From assembly GCF_036417845.1 (NCBI RefSeq), contig NC_090012.1, positions 682,001 to 746,000 of the forward strand: a stretch of DNA of 64,000 nucleotides. Direction: 5' to 3'. This DNA is from Apteryx mantelli (lineage: Eukaryota > Chordata > Aves > Apterygiformes > Apterygidae). Shown here piece after piece: positions 11,001 to 22,374 of the stretch. Positions within the stretch are counted from its first letter, which is position 1. Every line of letters starts with the position of its first letter. Both the position numbers and the translations under genes were made by a program. The notes beneath the pieces are model-generated. The model was not told the DNA's origin. It made no database searches and was given only the letters and a program-made list of their open reading frames with translations.

Positions 11001-14000
11001 ACTGCCAGCACGCAGCGACACGGGGCCGCGCGCACGCGCGCACACGCGTGTGCCTGCAGGTGGATGGACCTGGGCGCGGATGTGTGTGCGTGCAAGCGTG
11101 CGCGTGCATGCCTGTGTGTGTGCACGAGCACGTGTGCAACAGCGCTTGTGTGCGTGCCCGTGTGCCCGTGCATGCAATCATGTACATACCCAGGCATGCA
11201 CGTGTGTGAGTGCATGCAGGTGTGCACGTGCCTGTGCATACAAGCGCGCACGTGCGTGTGCTCATGCCCATGCATGCAAGTGTGCACGCATGCAGGCAAA
11301 GCATGCACGTGCCCACGCATACAGGTGTGCATGCACACGTACGCATGCCTGTGCATGCAATTTGTGCACCTGTGCATGCAAGCATGCACGTGCATTCAAG
11401 CGTGCACATGCATTTAAGCATGCACTCATGCATGCAAGCGTGCACGCGTGCAAGCAAGTGTGCAGGTGCGCGGTGCCAGCACCCACCTGCGCTGACGGTG
11501 ATGGCTTCCAGGAACTGCTCCCGCCACGAGTGCGTCCCGATCACCATGGCCAGGTTCGTTTTCTTGATGAGCTTGTCCACGGTGTTCTGCGGGGAGCGGG
11601 CGCTCAGGCGGCGCCACGCGGGCACCGAGCCGGCCGGGTCTCAGCCCGCTCCGGCGCCCGGCTCGCGCCCTGCCGGGGAATCGGGTCCCCTCCCTGCCGC
11701 CCCGCTCCCCCCCCCCACCCCCGCGCGCCCCCCTCGTTGCCTTGAAGTCGTAGGACTCCTCGATGATGACTTCGAGGCGGCAGTTCTCGCCCAGGACGGG
11801 TTTGCCCATCTCGGCGATGCGCCGGGCCTCCTCCTCCTCGGCGGAGAGCTTGCGCTCGCCCTCGGCTGCGGGACACGGCGGGTCGGGCGGTGCCAGCACG
11901 GGGACGCAGCGCGGGGCACGGCGTGGGGCAGGGGACGCGGCACGGCGCACAGGCACAGAGCACGGGGACACGGTGCAGGGACATGCGTGGGGCAGGGGAC
12001 GTGGCACGGGGATGGCAGGGAGCATGGGGACACGGTGCGGGGACGGGGCATGGGGCAGGGGACACGGGACGGGGCACGCAGCCCGGAGCAGGCAGCACAT
12101 GTGGATGCACGGACGCATGTGGGGGTGCACGGATGCACATGTGGGTGCACGGACACGTGTGTGGGTGCACGGATGCACATGTGGATGCACAGATGCACGT
12201 GGGGGTGCACGGAGACCCATGCCGGGGCCTGTTTGGGGGACCCAGAGCAAAGGCCCGGGGCACCCGCGGGGGCTCCCCGTGCCAGGGAATGGCTGGATTT
12301 GGCCTCCCGCAGACGCGCCCCAGCTTGGCTGGCGAGGACCAGGGTGAGGAGGAGGAGGAGGAGGAGGAGGAAGGCTCTTACCTTGGGCCAGCAGGAGGGC
12401 TGCAGAGGGAAGAAAAAGGGGGTGAGACGATGCCGGGGCGAGGACCCAGGCGTCCGGCCCCCACCCCGCACCGGCCACGCGCCCTCACCCCCCCCCCAAC
12501 CGCGGACCCAGGCGTCCGGGCGGCCCCGCCGTACCCGAAATGCCCCGTTTGAGCCAGCGCGGCTGCCCCAGCTCGATGAAGAAGTTGTCCTTCTTCTCGT
12601 ACTCCTCGTCGTCCACGATCTTCACCTGCAGCGTTTTCCTGCGGACGGGCGAGACGCGGCAGCGTCACCCCGGGGGGCTCCCCAGCGCGTGCGCACACGC
12701 GTGTGTGCACATGCATGGCTGCACACGCAGTCGTGCATGCACACGCGCAGGGGCGGAGGTGCAGACGCCCACACCAGGGCGCACGCGGGTGCACACACAC
12801 AAATGTGCACGGACACCTCCGTGTGCGCGCACACACACACACACGTGCACACACACACGCACACGTGTGCACAAGCCGCAACGGGTGCCAGCCCCCAGCC
12901 CTGCCCACAGCCGCCGTGCCGGGGGGCCCAGGCGTCCGGGCCGTGGGCACCGGGCCGGGGGGGACCCAGGCGTCCGGGCCCCGCGGCAGCCGCCCCCGCG
13001 GGCTCCCCGGCCACGCGGCGCTGGCGAGGCGGCTTTGGGGGAAGAGCTGTGAATTCGGGTATTTATAGCCGGCGGTGGGAGGCGGTGGATGAGTAATCCC
13101 CCAGGAGGAGCGGCCGCCGCGCGGCGCCGGGGTGGGGGGGGCCGTCTGTCCGTCCGTCTGTCTGTCCATGCATCTGCACATCCATCGATCTGTGCATCCG
13201 TCCATCCGGACGAACCGCCGGCCCCGAGCCCAGCCGCTGCCTCCGTCTCTCCCCTTTTGCTGGCAGCACTGGGAGGAAGCAGCAGCAGCACCGAGGCCGC
13301 GGAGCACCCACGGGTGCCGGCGCGGCCCTGCTCCCTTGCACGGCCGCTGCAGGATGCAGCGCGTTTGCACCCGCCCCGTTCGCTCCCCGAGGGGCGAAAT
13401 CCCCCCGTCTGCACCGAAAATGCTCGGCCTGGCGGGCACCGGGGAGCTGCTGCGGGCTGGAGCCGGTGTGCACGGGGCTGTGCTGCTTGCACGAGTGTGC
13501 ATAGGGCAGCCTTGCTCACATGAGCGTGCACAGGGCAGCTCTGCTTGCACAAGCGTGCACGGGGCCGCCCTGCTCGCACGGGTCAGTCCAGCTTGCACAA
13601 GCAGCCAAGCATCTACCCCAGAGCCAAGCGCACACACCCACTGCACAGGCGTTTGCACGTGCACCCAATGCACGGGCCCTTGCACACGCACACACCCTGT
13701 GCAGAGACCCTTGCACACGCACCCACTCGATGGGCCCTTGCACACGCGGCCATTGCACAGAGCCTTGCACACGCACCCCATTGCATGGACCCTTGCGCAC
13801 ACACCCATTGCACGGACCCTTGCACTCACACACCATTGCACAGACCCTTGCACACGCACCCCGTTGTGCACGGACAAGCCTGGGGCCTGCAGGGAAGCTC
13901 GGAGGAGGCCATGGGACCGACGCGCACGTGGGACCTCGCGGCGTCCCCGTCACCCCCCGCAGCCACCCGGCACTAATTAGAAGCACGTCGAGGGCCCCGG

Positions 14001-14959
14001 GGGCCAGCGCTGCGCAAACGACAACTCCCTGCCAATTAAGCCCAATTGCCTCCTAACATGCTTTTAATTAGGCTGCAGCCCTGACCGGGCCGCGTGGCGA
14101 GCGCGGCGCGGCGCCGCTCCAGTGCAGGGGTCCCCGCAAAGGTGCACGGGGCTGAGGGCGAGGAGGGGCCGGAGCCCTCCCCAAAATCTGCTGCTCTGCC
14201 CCCAATTAGCGCCGGGAGCCCCCACGGCCGGGGCGCGCTGGGGAGCGCTCAGCACCTCTGGTTTACCGCAGTGGCGGGGAGGCGGAGGCGCGAAAGCGGC
14301 TTTATTATCGCAATTAACGTGCTAACGAAAGGGCCTGACGCACGGAGCGCCACGGGTGCCCCGAGACGCGGCCGCATCCGCTGCAGGGACGCTTGCACAC
14401 GCGCCCCCTCGCACAGACCCTCGCACACGCACACGTTGCATAGGTCCTTGCACACGCACCCCATTGCACAGACCCTCACACACATTGCATAGGTCCTTGC
14501 ACACGCGCCCCATTGCACAGACCCTCGCACACGCACACGTTGCATAGGTCCTTGCACACACACCCCATTGCACAGACCCTCACACACATTGCATAGGTCC
14601 TTTCACACGCACCCCATTGCACAGACCCTCGCACACGCACACGTTGCATAGGTCCTTGCACACACACCCCCTCGCACAGACCCTCGCACACATGTTGCAT
14701 AGGTCCTTGCACACGCACCCCCTCGCACAGACCCTCGCACATGCACAGATTGCACAGACCGTTACACATACTCCTTATTGCAGGGACCCCTGCAAACGCA
14801 CACGTTGCACAGACATTTGCACACGCACCCCGCTTCACAGACCCTTGCGGGTGCACATATTGCACGGACCCTTGCACAAACACCCCGTGCGCAGATCCTT
14901 GCACATGCACACATTGCGTGGACCTTTGCACAGGCATCCTGTTTGCACAGACCCTTGCG

Positions 14960-14991
<32 letters not shown>

Positions 14992-16935
14992 GCACGGGCC
15001 TTTGCACTCGCACATATTGCACGCCCTCTTGCACGCACACCCCATTGCACAGACCCTTGGACATGCACCCCACTGCACGCCCTCTTGCACGCACACCCCA
15101 TTGCACGCCCTCTTGCACACACACCCCATTGCACGCCCTCCTGCACGCACCTTGCAGGAACCCCGGGGCGCCGGCGGTACTCACGCGGTCTCGTCGTTCC
15201 TGAACTCCAGCTCGCCGCAGGCGTCCTCGTAGTCGATGCCGCCGCCACGGGCCGTGCCCTCCACGGTGCGGTAGGGCAGCATGACGGTGCCGCGGGCGCC
15301 CGAGTTGCGCACCACCTTCACCTCCACCGTGCCCTGGCACTCGCTGACGTGCAGCAGCCGGTCCTGGAAGGTGAAGATGCCGGCGTGGTCGTCGTCCAGG
15401 ATGGTGACAGTGGCCACCAGCGGCGTCACCAGGCGGCCCTTGGGGTGCTCGGCCGAGTCCGTCTCGAACATGCCCTCGGCGTCGCCCACCCGCAGGTTGA
15501 GGAGCCGCACGAAGAAGTGCTCGTCCTCCTCGAAGATGTCGTCGTCGATGATGCCGATCTTCAGCTCCTTCTGCGTCTCGCCCGGCTTGAAGATCAGCGT
15601 CCCCTCGCTGTACTCGTAGTCGGAGCCCGCCTTGGCCGAGCCGTCCTCCGTCTTGTAGTCGACGTAGAAGGTGTGGTTGGCCTCGGTGCCGTGCTGGCAG
15701 GCCACCGAGAGCGTCACCGAGCCGCAGTTCTCCAGGCAGTGGTACATGCAGGGCTCGAAGAAGATGCGGCTGCAGCTCTCCTCCTCGGCGTCCGACGGCA
15801 CCTCCAGCAGGTTGGAGGACTTCTTGGAGAACTCGGCCACGTGCTTCTTGAGGATGTTGCCGGCGCCGGTCATCATGCGGGTGGCCTGGATGCGGTAGAA
15901 AGCCCGGCTCTTCTGCTGGTGCAGCAGGGCGTAGTAGTTGGCCATCTCCACCAGCTGCTCCAGCTCCTTCTCGGGGTGCTTCTGCTTGAGGTCCTTGAGG
16001 ATCTGGATCACCTCGCGGCGGCTCTCGTCCAGCTCCTTCTCCTCCGGCGTGGGCTCGGCGAGGGCCGTCGAGGAGGCGACCACCACCTCGGCCTCCCGGC
16101 GCTCGGGCGCCAGGAAGCCGCCGTCCATCTCGATGCCCTTGGGCAGCTCGCCCTCGGTGCCGATGATGATGCCGCTGCGCGGGTCGGCCCGGTAGCGCTT
16201 GTAGACGTACTTGTAGAAGAGGAGCCGCTTGTCGGCGGCCCAGGCGAAGACCACGCAGACGGGGAAGAAGACGAGGGTGAGGAGGGCCTCCCACACCTGC
16301 ACCACGCCGGGCGAGATGACGGCCAGGATCAGGTAGAGCCAGATGTAGGCGAAGATGCTCCAGGAGGCCGTGACGAAGAAGACCCGCAGGTGCTTGATCT
16401 TGCGGCTCTCGCCGCTGGGGATGACGTAGACGCAGACGGCGATCACCACGAACATGTTGAAGGCGGCGCTGCCCACGATGGTGCCGGGGCCCAGCTCGCC
16501 CGCCTGGAAGTTGTGCCCGCAGACCTCGATGACGGAGAGGAGGATCTCGGGCGCCGAGGAGCCCAGGGCCATGAGGGTGAGGTTGGAGACGGTCTCGTTC
16601 CAGATGCGCACCGTGCCGATGCTGGTCTCCCCGTTGGCCTTGGTGATGGTGATCTCCTTCTCCTTGGAGGTGATGACCTCGATGGAGGCCATGAAGCGGT
16701 CGGCGATGATGGAGACGCCCAGGAACATGTACATCATGGCCACGAAGTAGACGATGGCCCGGGCGGCCTTGTCGCCGAAGGAAGGGTTGTCGGGCTGCCA
16801 CACGGGCAGCAGCACGCCGGGCTGGCACCGGTTGGAGCCCTGGCAGGTGCCGTTGGCCTCGGCCGCCGGCTCCGGGGCGCAGGGCTCGGCCAGCAGCAGG
16901 GCGGCCAGCAGTGCCGCGCGCCGCGCCGCGGCCAT
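8054..16935 (-). CDS. SLC8A2: Sodium/calcium exchanger 2 (NCX2)
   Basis: Plasma-membrane antiporter that extrudes Ca2+ in exchange for Na+, brain-enriched in mammals. Seven coding exons (minus strand): 16935-15185, 12638-12535, 12399-12382 (18-nt microexon), 11865-11741, 11586-11487, 9549-9274, 8430-8054. All phases join, giving 916 residues (human about 921). Visible parts are a signal-like N-terminus, alpha-1 repeat (GSSAPEILLSVIEV, GSAAFNMFVV), an XIP-like basic stretch after the first membrane block (RLLFYKYVYKRYR), two Calx-beta regulatory domains with acidic Ca2+ sites (IDDDIFEEDEHFF, ILDDDHAGIF), alpha-2 repeat (ALGTSIPDTFASK, GSNAVNVFLGLG) and C-terminal LEAYCHIKGF. The start ATG is 16 nt inside exon 2, after a splice acceptor at 16952. 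The donor after 11741 is GC, not GT. NCX1 and NCX3 are the alternatives, but the sequence and the neighbours KPTN and NAPA identify NCX2. Confidence 0.96.
8455..8790. repeat. GGGGACATGG tandem repeat in the last SLC8A2 intron
   Basis: Dense short-period copies of ggggacatggg and ggcatgggtgcagg fill the half of the intron next to the last coding exon. Confidence 0.75.
8880..9235. repeat. CACCCCATAACCC tandem repeat in the last SLC8A2 intron
   Basis: Copies of a roughly 20-50 base unit, ctcacctcctgcaccccata plus short spacers. On the SLC8A2 sense strand each longer unit contains GGAGGTGAGG, which resembles a 5' splice site. Confidence 0.75.
9600..10860. repeat. CCCCAGGGATGGGTGT minisatellite with higher-order copies
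   Basis: About 1.2 kb of a degenerate 15-16 base unit (ccccagggatgggtgt) in the SLC8A2 intron between exons 11586-11487 and 9549-9274. A landmark containing CCTGTCCTTAAGGATGGGTG recurs near 9836, 10011, 10188, 10395 and 10607. This shows segmental duplication of blocks of about 175-210 bp on top of the short unit. Copies right of 10620 are more diverged. Confidence 0.85.
11020..11475. repeat. Alternating purine-pyrimidine GTGCATGCACGT repeat
   Basis: About 450 bases of mixed TG/CA and GCATGC steps (tgcatgcaagcgtgcacg type) end about 10 bases from the donor of SLC8A2 exon 11586-11487. The strict R-Y alternation makes it a candidate Z-DNA former. Confidence 0.8.
11925..12240. repeat. GGTGCACGGATGCACATGTG tandem repeat
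   Basis: Two adjoining blocks fill most of the SLC8A2 intron 11866-12381: GGGGACACGGTGC-type copies (11925-12085), then GGTGCACGGATGCACATGTG-type copies (12095-12240). Confidence 0.75.
12690..12875. repeat. CA-rich simple repeat in SLC8A2 intron
   Basis: Runs of (CA)n mixed with CACGTG and CACGCG steps in the intron after the large SLC8A2 exon. Low complexity and likely polymorphic. Confidence 0.8.
13480..13870. repeat. CCCATTGCACAGACCCTTGCACACGC minisatellite, left block
   Basis: Roughly 26-base units alternating CCATTGCACAGACCC with CTTGCACACGCAC. Same family as the block at 14390-15165, separated from it by a unique, AT-richer stretch. Confidence 0.8.
13960..14330. other. AT-richer unique islet inside SLC8A2 intron
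   Basis: Non-repetitive stretch between two related minisatellite blocks. It contains several AATTA/TAATT cores (cactaattag, ccaattaag, tttaattagg, ccaattagc, gcaattaacg). No splice sites or coding content are apparent; it is a possible intronic regulatory element. Confidence 0.3.
14390..15165. repeat. TTGCACACGCACCCCATTGCACAGACC minisatellite, right block
   Basis: Tandem units of about 26-27 bases, partly arranged as alternating pairs (gttgcataggtccttgcaca and cattgcacagaccctcgcac). They end about 20 bases from the donor of the large SLC8A2 exon (15185). Confidence 0.85.
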
Positions 16936-17154
16936 GGTGCCCACCGCCGACCTGCGAAGGCGGAAAAAGGAGGGGGGGGTTGCGGCAGCCCGGCACCTCG
17001 CGTCGCACCCGGCGCCTCTTTGCAATCGTCGCCCGCGGTCCCTTTGGTCACCCCTGTCCCCTGCCGTGGTCCCTGCGGCCACCGGGCACCCGCTGGACCT
17101 GGCACAGAGGTGTCCTTGCACCATGAACCGGGGAAGGACCTCGATGGAAGGGGC

Positions 17155-17340
17155 TGGGGATGGTGGTGGTGGGGCTGGAGATGGTGATGGGGTTGAGGAT
17201 GGTGACGATGGGGCTGGCGATGACGGGGATGGGGCTGGGGATGGTGGTGATGGGGCTGAGGATGATGGGGCTGGGGACGGTGGTGATGGGGCTGGGGATG
17301 GTGATGATGGGGCTGGGGATGGCGGCGATGGCACAATACT
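17155..17340. repeat. GATGGTGATGGGGCTGGG repeat
   Basis: Short-period repeat of gatggtggtgatggggctgg type, 200 bases upstream of the first SLC8A2 coding exon and adjoining the 18-bp array. Confidence 0.75.
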
Positions 17341-17394
17341 TAGCAAAGGGGCCGGGCACGGTAGCCATGGGGCTGGGGATGGTGGCTGTGGGGC

Positions 17395-19395
17395 GATGCT
17401 CAGCGGTGGCGCGATGCCCAGCAATGGGGCGATGCCAAGCAATAGGGCAATGCTGAGCAATGGGGCAATGCCAATCAATGGGGCGATGCCCAGCAATGGG
17501 GCGATGCTCAGTGATGGGGCGATGCTCAGCAATGGGGCGATGCCAATCAATGGGGCGATGCCCAGCAATGGGGCGATGCCCAGCGATGGGGCAATGCTCA
17601 GCAATAGGGCGATGCTCAGCAATGGGGCAATGCCAATCAATGGGGCGATGCCCAGCAATGGGGCGATGCTCAGTGATGGGGCGATGCTCAGCAATGGAGC
17701 GATGCCAATCAATGGGGTGATGCTCAGCAATGGGGCGATGCTCAGCGATGGGGCGATGCTCAGTGATGGGGCGATGCTCAGCGATGGGGCGATGCCAATC
17801 AATGGGGCGATGCCCAGCAATGGGGCGATGCCCAGCGATGGGGCGATGCTCAGCAATGGGGCGATGCTCAGCAATGGGGTGATGCCAATCAATGGGGCGA
17901 TGCCCAGCGATGGGGTGATGCCAATCAATGGGGTGATGCTCAGCAATGGGGCGATGCCAATCAATGGGGCGATGCCAATCAATGGGGTGATGCTCAGCGA
18001 TGGGGCGATGCCAATCAATGGGGTGATGCCCAGCAATGGGGCAATGCCAATCAATGGGGCGATGCTAATCAATGGGGCGATGCTCAGTAATGAGGCGATG
18101 CCAATCAATGGGGTGATGCTCAGCGATGGGGTGATGCCAATCAATGGGGCGATGCCAATCAATGGGGCGATGCTCAGTAATGAGGCGATGCCAATCAATG
18201 GGGCGATGCCAATCAATGGGGCGATGCTCAGTAATGAGGCAATGCCAATCAATGGGGCGATGCCAATCAATGGGGCGATGCTCAGTAATGAGGCGATGCC
18301 AATCAATGGGGCGATGCCCAGCAATGAGGCGATGCCAATCAATGGGGCGATGCCAATCAATGGGGCGATGCCCAGCAATGGGGCGATGCCAATCAATGGG
18401 GCGATGCCCAGCAATGAGGCGATGCCAATCAATGGGGCGATGCCAATCAATGGGGTGATGCTCAGTAATGAGGCGATGCCAATCAATGGGGCGATGCTCA
18501 GTAATGAGGCGATGCCAATCAATGGGGCGATGCCCAGCAATGAGGCGATGCCAATCAATGGGGCGATGCCAATCAATGGGGTGATGCTCAGTAATGAGGC
18601 GATGCCAATCAATGGGGTGATGCCCAGCAATGAGGCGATGCCCAGCAATGGGGCGATGCCCAGCAATGGGGCGATGCCAATCAATGGGGTGATGCCAATC
18701 AATGGGGCGATGCCCAGCAATGGGGCGATGCCCAGCGATGGGGTGATGCCAATCAATGGGGCGATGCCAATCAATGGGGCGATGCTCAGTAATGAGGCGA
18801 TGCCAATCAATGGGGCGATGCCCAGCAATGGGGCGATGCCCAGCAATGGGGCGATGCCAATCAATGGGGCGATGCCAATCAGTGGGGTGATGCCAATCAA
18901 TGGGGCGATGCCAATCAATGGGGCGATGCCCAGTGATGGGGCGATGCCAATCAATGGGGCGATGCTCAGCAATAGGGCGATGCTCAGCAATGGGGTGATG
19001 CCAATCAATGGGGCGATGCCAATCAATGGGGCGATGCTCAGTAATGAGGCGATGCCAATCAATGGGGTGATGCCAATCAATGGGGCGATGCTCAGTAATG
19101 AGGCGATGCCAATCAATGGGGCGATGCTCAGCAATGGGGCGATGCCAATCAATGGGGTGATGCCAATCAATGGGGCGATGCTCAGCAATAGGGTGATGCC
19201 AATCAATGGGGCGATGCTCAGTAATGAGGCGATGCCAATCAATGGGGCGATGCTCAGCAATGGGGTGATGCCAATCAATGGGGCGATGCCCAGCGATGGG
19301 GCAATGCCAATCAATGGGGCGATGCGAATCAATGGGGCGATGCTCAGCGATGGGGCGATGCCAATCAACGGGGCGATGCGAATCAACGGGGCGAT
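17395..19395. repeat. 18-bp satellite-like array, about 110 copies
   Basis: Contiguous copies of CAATGGGGCGATGCCAAT with two main variants ending CCCAG and CTCAG. The period is exactly 18, so all frames repeat hexapeptides (minus strand GIAPLI/SIAPLL; plus strand INGAMP). The array lies in the interval upstream of the first SLC8A2 coding exon, presumably intron 1. Copies at the right edge (CAACGGGG near 19370) are the most diverged. Confidence 0.92.
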
Positions 19396-19929
19396 GCCCA
19401 GCCGTGGGGCCGGGGGGTCCGACGCGGGGGCCCGGCTGCGCCCACCCGAGCGGCCGAGCCCCCCCCGCCCGCGGCGCCGAGGGTGTCTGTGGGCGCGTGG
19501 GCGCGCGGAGGCTCCGCCCTGGCAACCGCGTGGTTCCCATGGCAACGGGAGACGGCAACGGCTATAAAAAGGGTGATGGAGAGACGAGCGGGACCCCGAG
19601 AGCGGCCCGGGGGGGGGGGGGGGCCGGAGCCGGCCACCTCCACGGCTCTGCCGCCCCCGCTCGCGGGGGCCCCGGGATGCAGCCGCCCCCCCCCTCGCCG
19701 CCTCTCCGGCCCCACGGCTCGGCTGGGAGTGGGGCAGGACAAGGCTGGAGCAACCCCCCCCCCACACCCCCCCTGGCGCCAGCCGTGCCCCCGCGCCGGG
19801 CTGGAGGGGGGATCCCCCGACCCCTCTCCCCCTGCCCAGGCGGCCGGCAGTGCCGGGTGGGCGCAGATGTGCAGCAGCTGGGCTGCGTTGGGCGCAGCTG
19901 GGAGCAGCCGCGAACCGGCCCGGTACCAT

Positions 19930-20715
19930 CGTACAGGCCCCATTGCGCTGCCCCATTGCACTGCCCCATTGCGCTGCCCCATTGCAGCAGCCCCATTGCA
20001 CTGCCCCATTGCAGCAGTCCCATTGAATTGCCCCCTTGCATTGCCCCATTGTGTTGCCCCATTGCACTGCCCCATTGCAGCAGTCCTGTTGCACCAGCCC
20101 CATTGCACTGTCCCATTGCACTGGCCCCTTTGCACCAGACCCTTTGCACTGCCCCATTGCAGCAGTCCCTTTTGCACAGGCCTCTTTGCACAAGTCGCAT
20201 TGCACCAGCCCCATTGCAGCAGTCCCATTGCACTGGCTCCATTGCATTGCCCCATTGCAACAAGCCCATTGCAAAGGCCCCATTGCGCTGCCCCTTTGCA
20301 CCAGTCCCTTTGCACTGGCCCCTTTGCACAAGTCGCATTGCACCAGCCCCTTTGCACTGATCCCGTTGCATCGGTCCCACTGCGCTGCCCCATTGCACCA
20401 GTCCCTTTGCACCAGTCCCATTGCGCTGCCCCATTGCACCAGTCCCTTTGCACCAGTCCCACTGCGCTGCCCCATTGCACCAGTCCCTTTGCACCAGTCC
20501 CATTGCGCTGCCCCATTGCACCAGTCCCTTTGCACCAGTCCCACTGCGCTGCCCCATTGCACCGGTCCCTTTGCACCAGTCCCACTGCGCTGCCCCATTG
20601 CACCGGTCCCTTTGCACCAGTCCCATTGCGCTGCCCCATTGCACCGGTCCCTTTGCACCAGTCCCACTGCATTGCCCCATTGCACCGGTCCCTTTGCACC
20701 GGCCCCACTGCGACA
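19930..20715. repeat. 41-bp minisatellite, CTGCCCCATTGCACCAGTCC type
   Basis: Tight right half: unit starts at 20385, 20426, 20467 and 20508 give a 41-bp period (CTGCCCCATTGCACC, AGTCCCTTTGCACC, AGTCCCATTGCG). The left half (19930-20380) is the same material without a fixed period. All frames stay open, but the reading frame changes with each unit, which argues against coding. Confidence 0.88.
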
Positions 20716-21019
20716 GTGGAAAAACAAAGCAAGACGCCCACTCCCATGCTGGAGCCGCGCCCTGCGTCCCTTGGGCGAGTCCCGGAGCCGCTGGCTCCAC
20801 GCGCTCCGATGGCTGAAGCCAAGCTGCTGCTGCTGCCGCTTCCCCCCGGGCTCGAGCTCCAGCCACAGGTGGGTCCCGCGCCCGAGGCGGCGGCAAACGC
20901 GCAGCTGCACCGGCACCACCACCGAGGGACGACGGTGCAAACCAGCGGCCTGGGGGACGCGTCCTCCCGCAGCGCCGAGAGCGGCAGCCCTGCGGAAAGA
21001 GCAGCCCTGCGCGGCGAGC

Positions 21020-21039
21020 AGGGCTCCGGCCCGGCTCCA

Positions 21040-21071
<32 letters not shown>

Positions 21072-21075
21072 ACGG
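21020..21075. repeat. (CCGGCT)n hexamer repeat
   Basis: About eight copies of a CCGGCT hexamer in CpG-rich DNA. Confidence 0.75.
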
Positions 21076-21389
21076 CAGCCCGGCCCCCGGCAGGCCCAGT
21101 GCTGCCCCACCGCCGCCGAGGGCTGAGGCCGCACACGCTCGTGCCGCCCCTCGCCCCGCTGCGGGGGGCGACGCCGCCCAGCCCTGCGCTCTCCCGGGGC
21201 AAGCGAGAAGCAGCATCTCCAATCCCAACACAAACACGGCTGTAATTAATTTAATAGCCTCATTACCAGCGTCTGGGTGAAACATCAATTAAACTGTCCG
21301 GGAGGTTTATTCAGTGGGAAAAGCGACAATGCGAGTCGATTAGCGTTTCTCCCGGCTGCGGCGGCAGCCGCCGGGAGGCTGATAAACGC

Positions 21390-21560
21390 CTCGGCTCCGG
21401 CATGCCGAGGGGCGCCGAGCCCTGGCATTCCCGGCTCCAGCATGCCGAGGGGCACCGAGCCCCGGCATTCCCGGCTCCAGCATGCCGAGGGGCGCTGAGC
21501 CCCGGCATTCCCGGCTCTGGCACTCCAAGGGGCTCCGAGCCCCGGTGTTCCCGGCTCCAA
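21390..21560. repeat. 40-bp tandem repeat, four copies
   Basis: Four copies of a 40-base unit beginning CGGCTCCAGCATGCCGAGGG. The last copy is the most diverged. Confidence 0.85.
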
Positions 21561-22374
21561 CCTGGGGCGGCGAGGCTGGAAGCGCAGTGGCTGCGCGGGC
21601 TGCCCGGCACGGCTGCCCGGGAATATTAACATTTAATTGGGTTTTAAAAAGTCCGACAGGAAACTTCCCCGAGTGTTTTCAGCCCGGCGGCACGGCCGGC
21701 TGCCTGCATCCCTTGCGGCCTTGGAGCGGTGCCGTGAGGGAGCCCGATCCCGAGCCGGGAGGTGGAAGGAGCCGCTGGGAAGGCAGCCGGTGGCTGGAGG
21801 CCTCGAGCCTGCGAATTCCCGCTGGGAAAGGCGGGGAGGGAACCCAGGGCGCCGCGGTGGGATGGAGCTCCGGGCTCCAGCGAGGCGCCATGGAGGCAAA
21901 CGCAGCACGGAGAGCAGAGGGAAACTTTGGGAAAGGCCCCGGGAAGCTGCTGGGTTTCCCTGGGAAGGCCCCAGCGGAGCAGCCCTATGGAGCAGGCGGG
22001 CCAAGCCCGGGGTCCCTCCAGCCCCCCGAGCCCAGGCAATGCCGGGGGTCCCTGAGGTGCCCGGAGCGAGTCTTGCCGGGGGGATGGAGCTGGGAGAGCC
22101 GAGGTTTGGGATCCGGCCCGAGACCCTCGCAGGTTCAGACTCGCCATGGGGCCGATGGAGAGCGTCGGCTCCGGCAGAGCCGTTCCCAGCTGCGTTTCCT
22201 TCCAGAATAATCTGAGCACCTTCCCGAAGCGGAGCCGCTGCTCCAGCCCTGGGGAAGTTTGGGAAGAAACGGGTCATTTTAATGCAGGATGATCCCTGTT
22301 CACCAAACCAGGGATCCCCCTGGCCAGCTCGGGAAAATCAAGGCGGTCCTCCCGCCCCGATGCGGAGAACATCA

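Noticed and set aside
9487-11745. Frames of 100-300 codons on both strands (GDTHPWGHPS type and Cys/His-rich)
   Set aside because: Readings of the CCCCAGGGATGGGTGT array and the TG/CA tract within an SLC8A2 intron.
17395-19395. CRISPR-like repeat array
   Set aside because: Units are contiguous with no unique spacers, and the genome is a vertebrate with introns.
19383-21233. Frames of 360-616 codons on both strands (WCKGTGAMGQ type and PLHQSLCTSP type)
   Set aside because: The 41-bp unit is not a multiple of three, so the peptide changes frame every unit while all frames stay open. This is typical of a non-coding array.
15181-21288. A 2,035-codon open frame on the minus strand taken as one giant protein
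   Set aside because: Only its last 583 codons are the real SLC8A2 exon. The rest is the 18-bp and 41-bp arrays plus GC-rich DNA without stops; a normal splice acceptor sits just before the NCX2 ATG. Kept as a finding, not as a gene.
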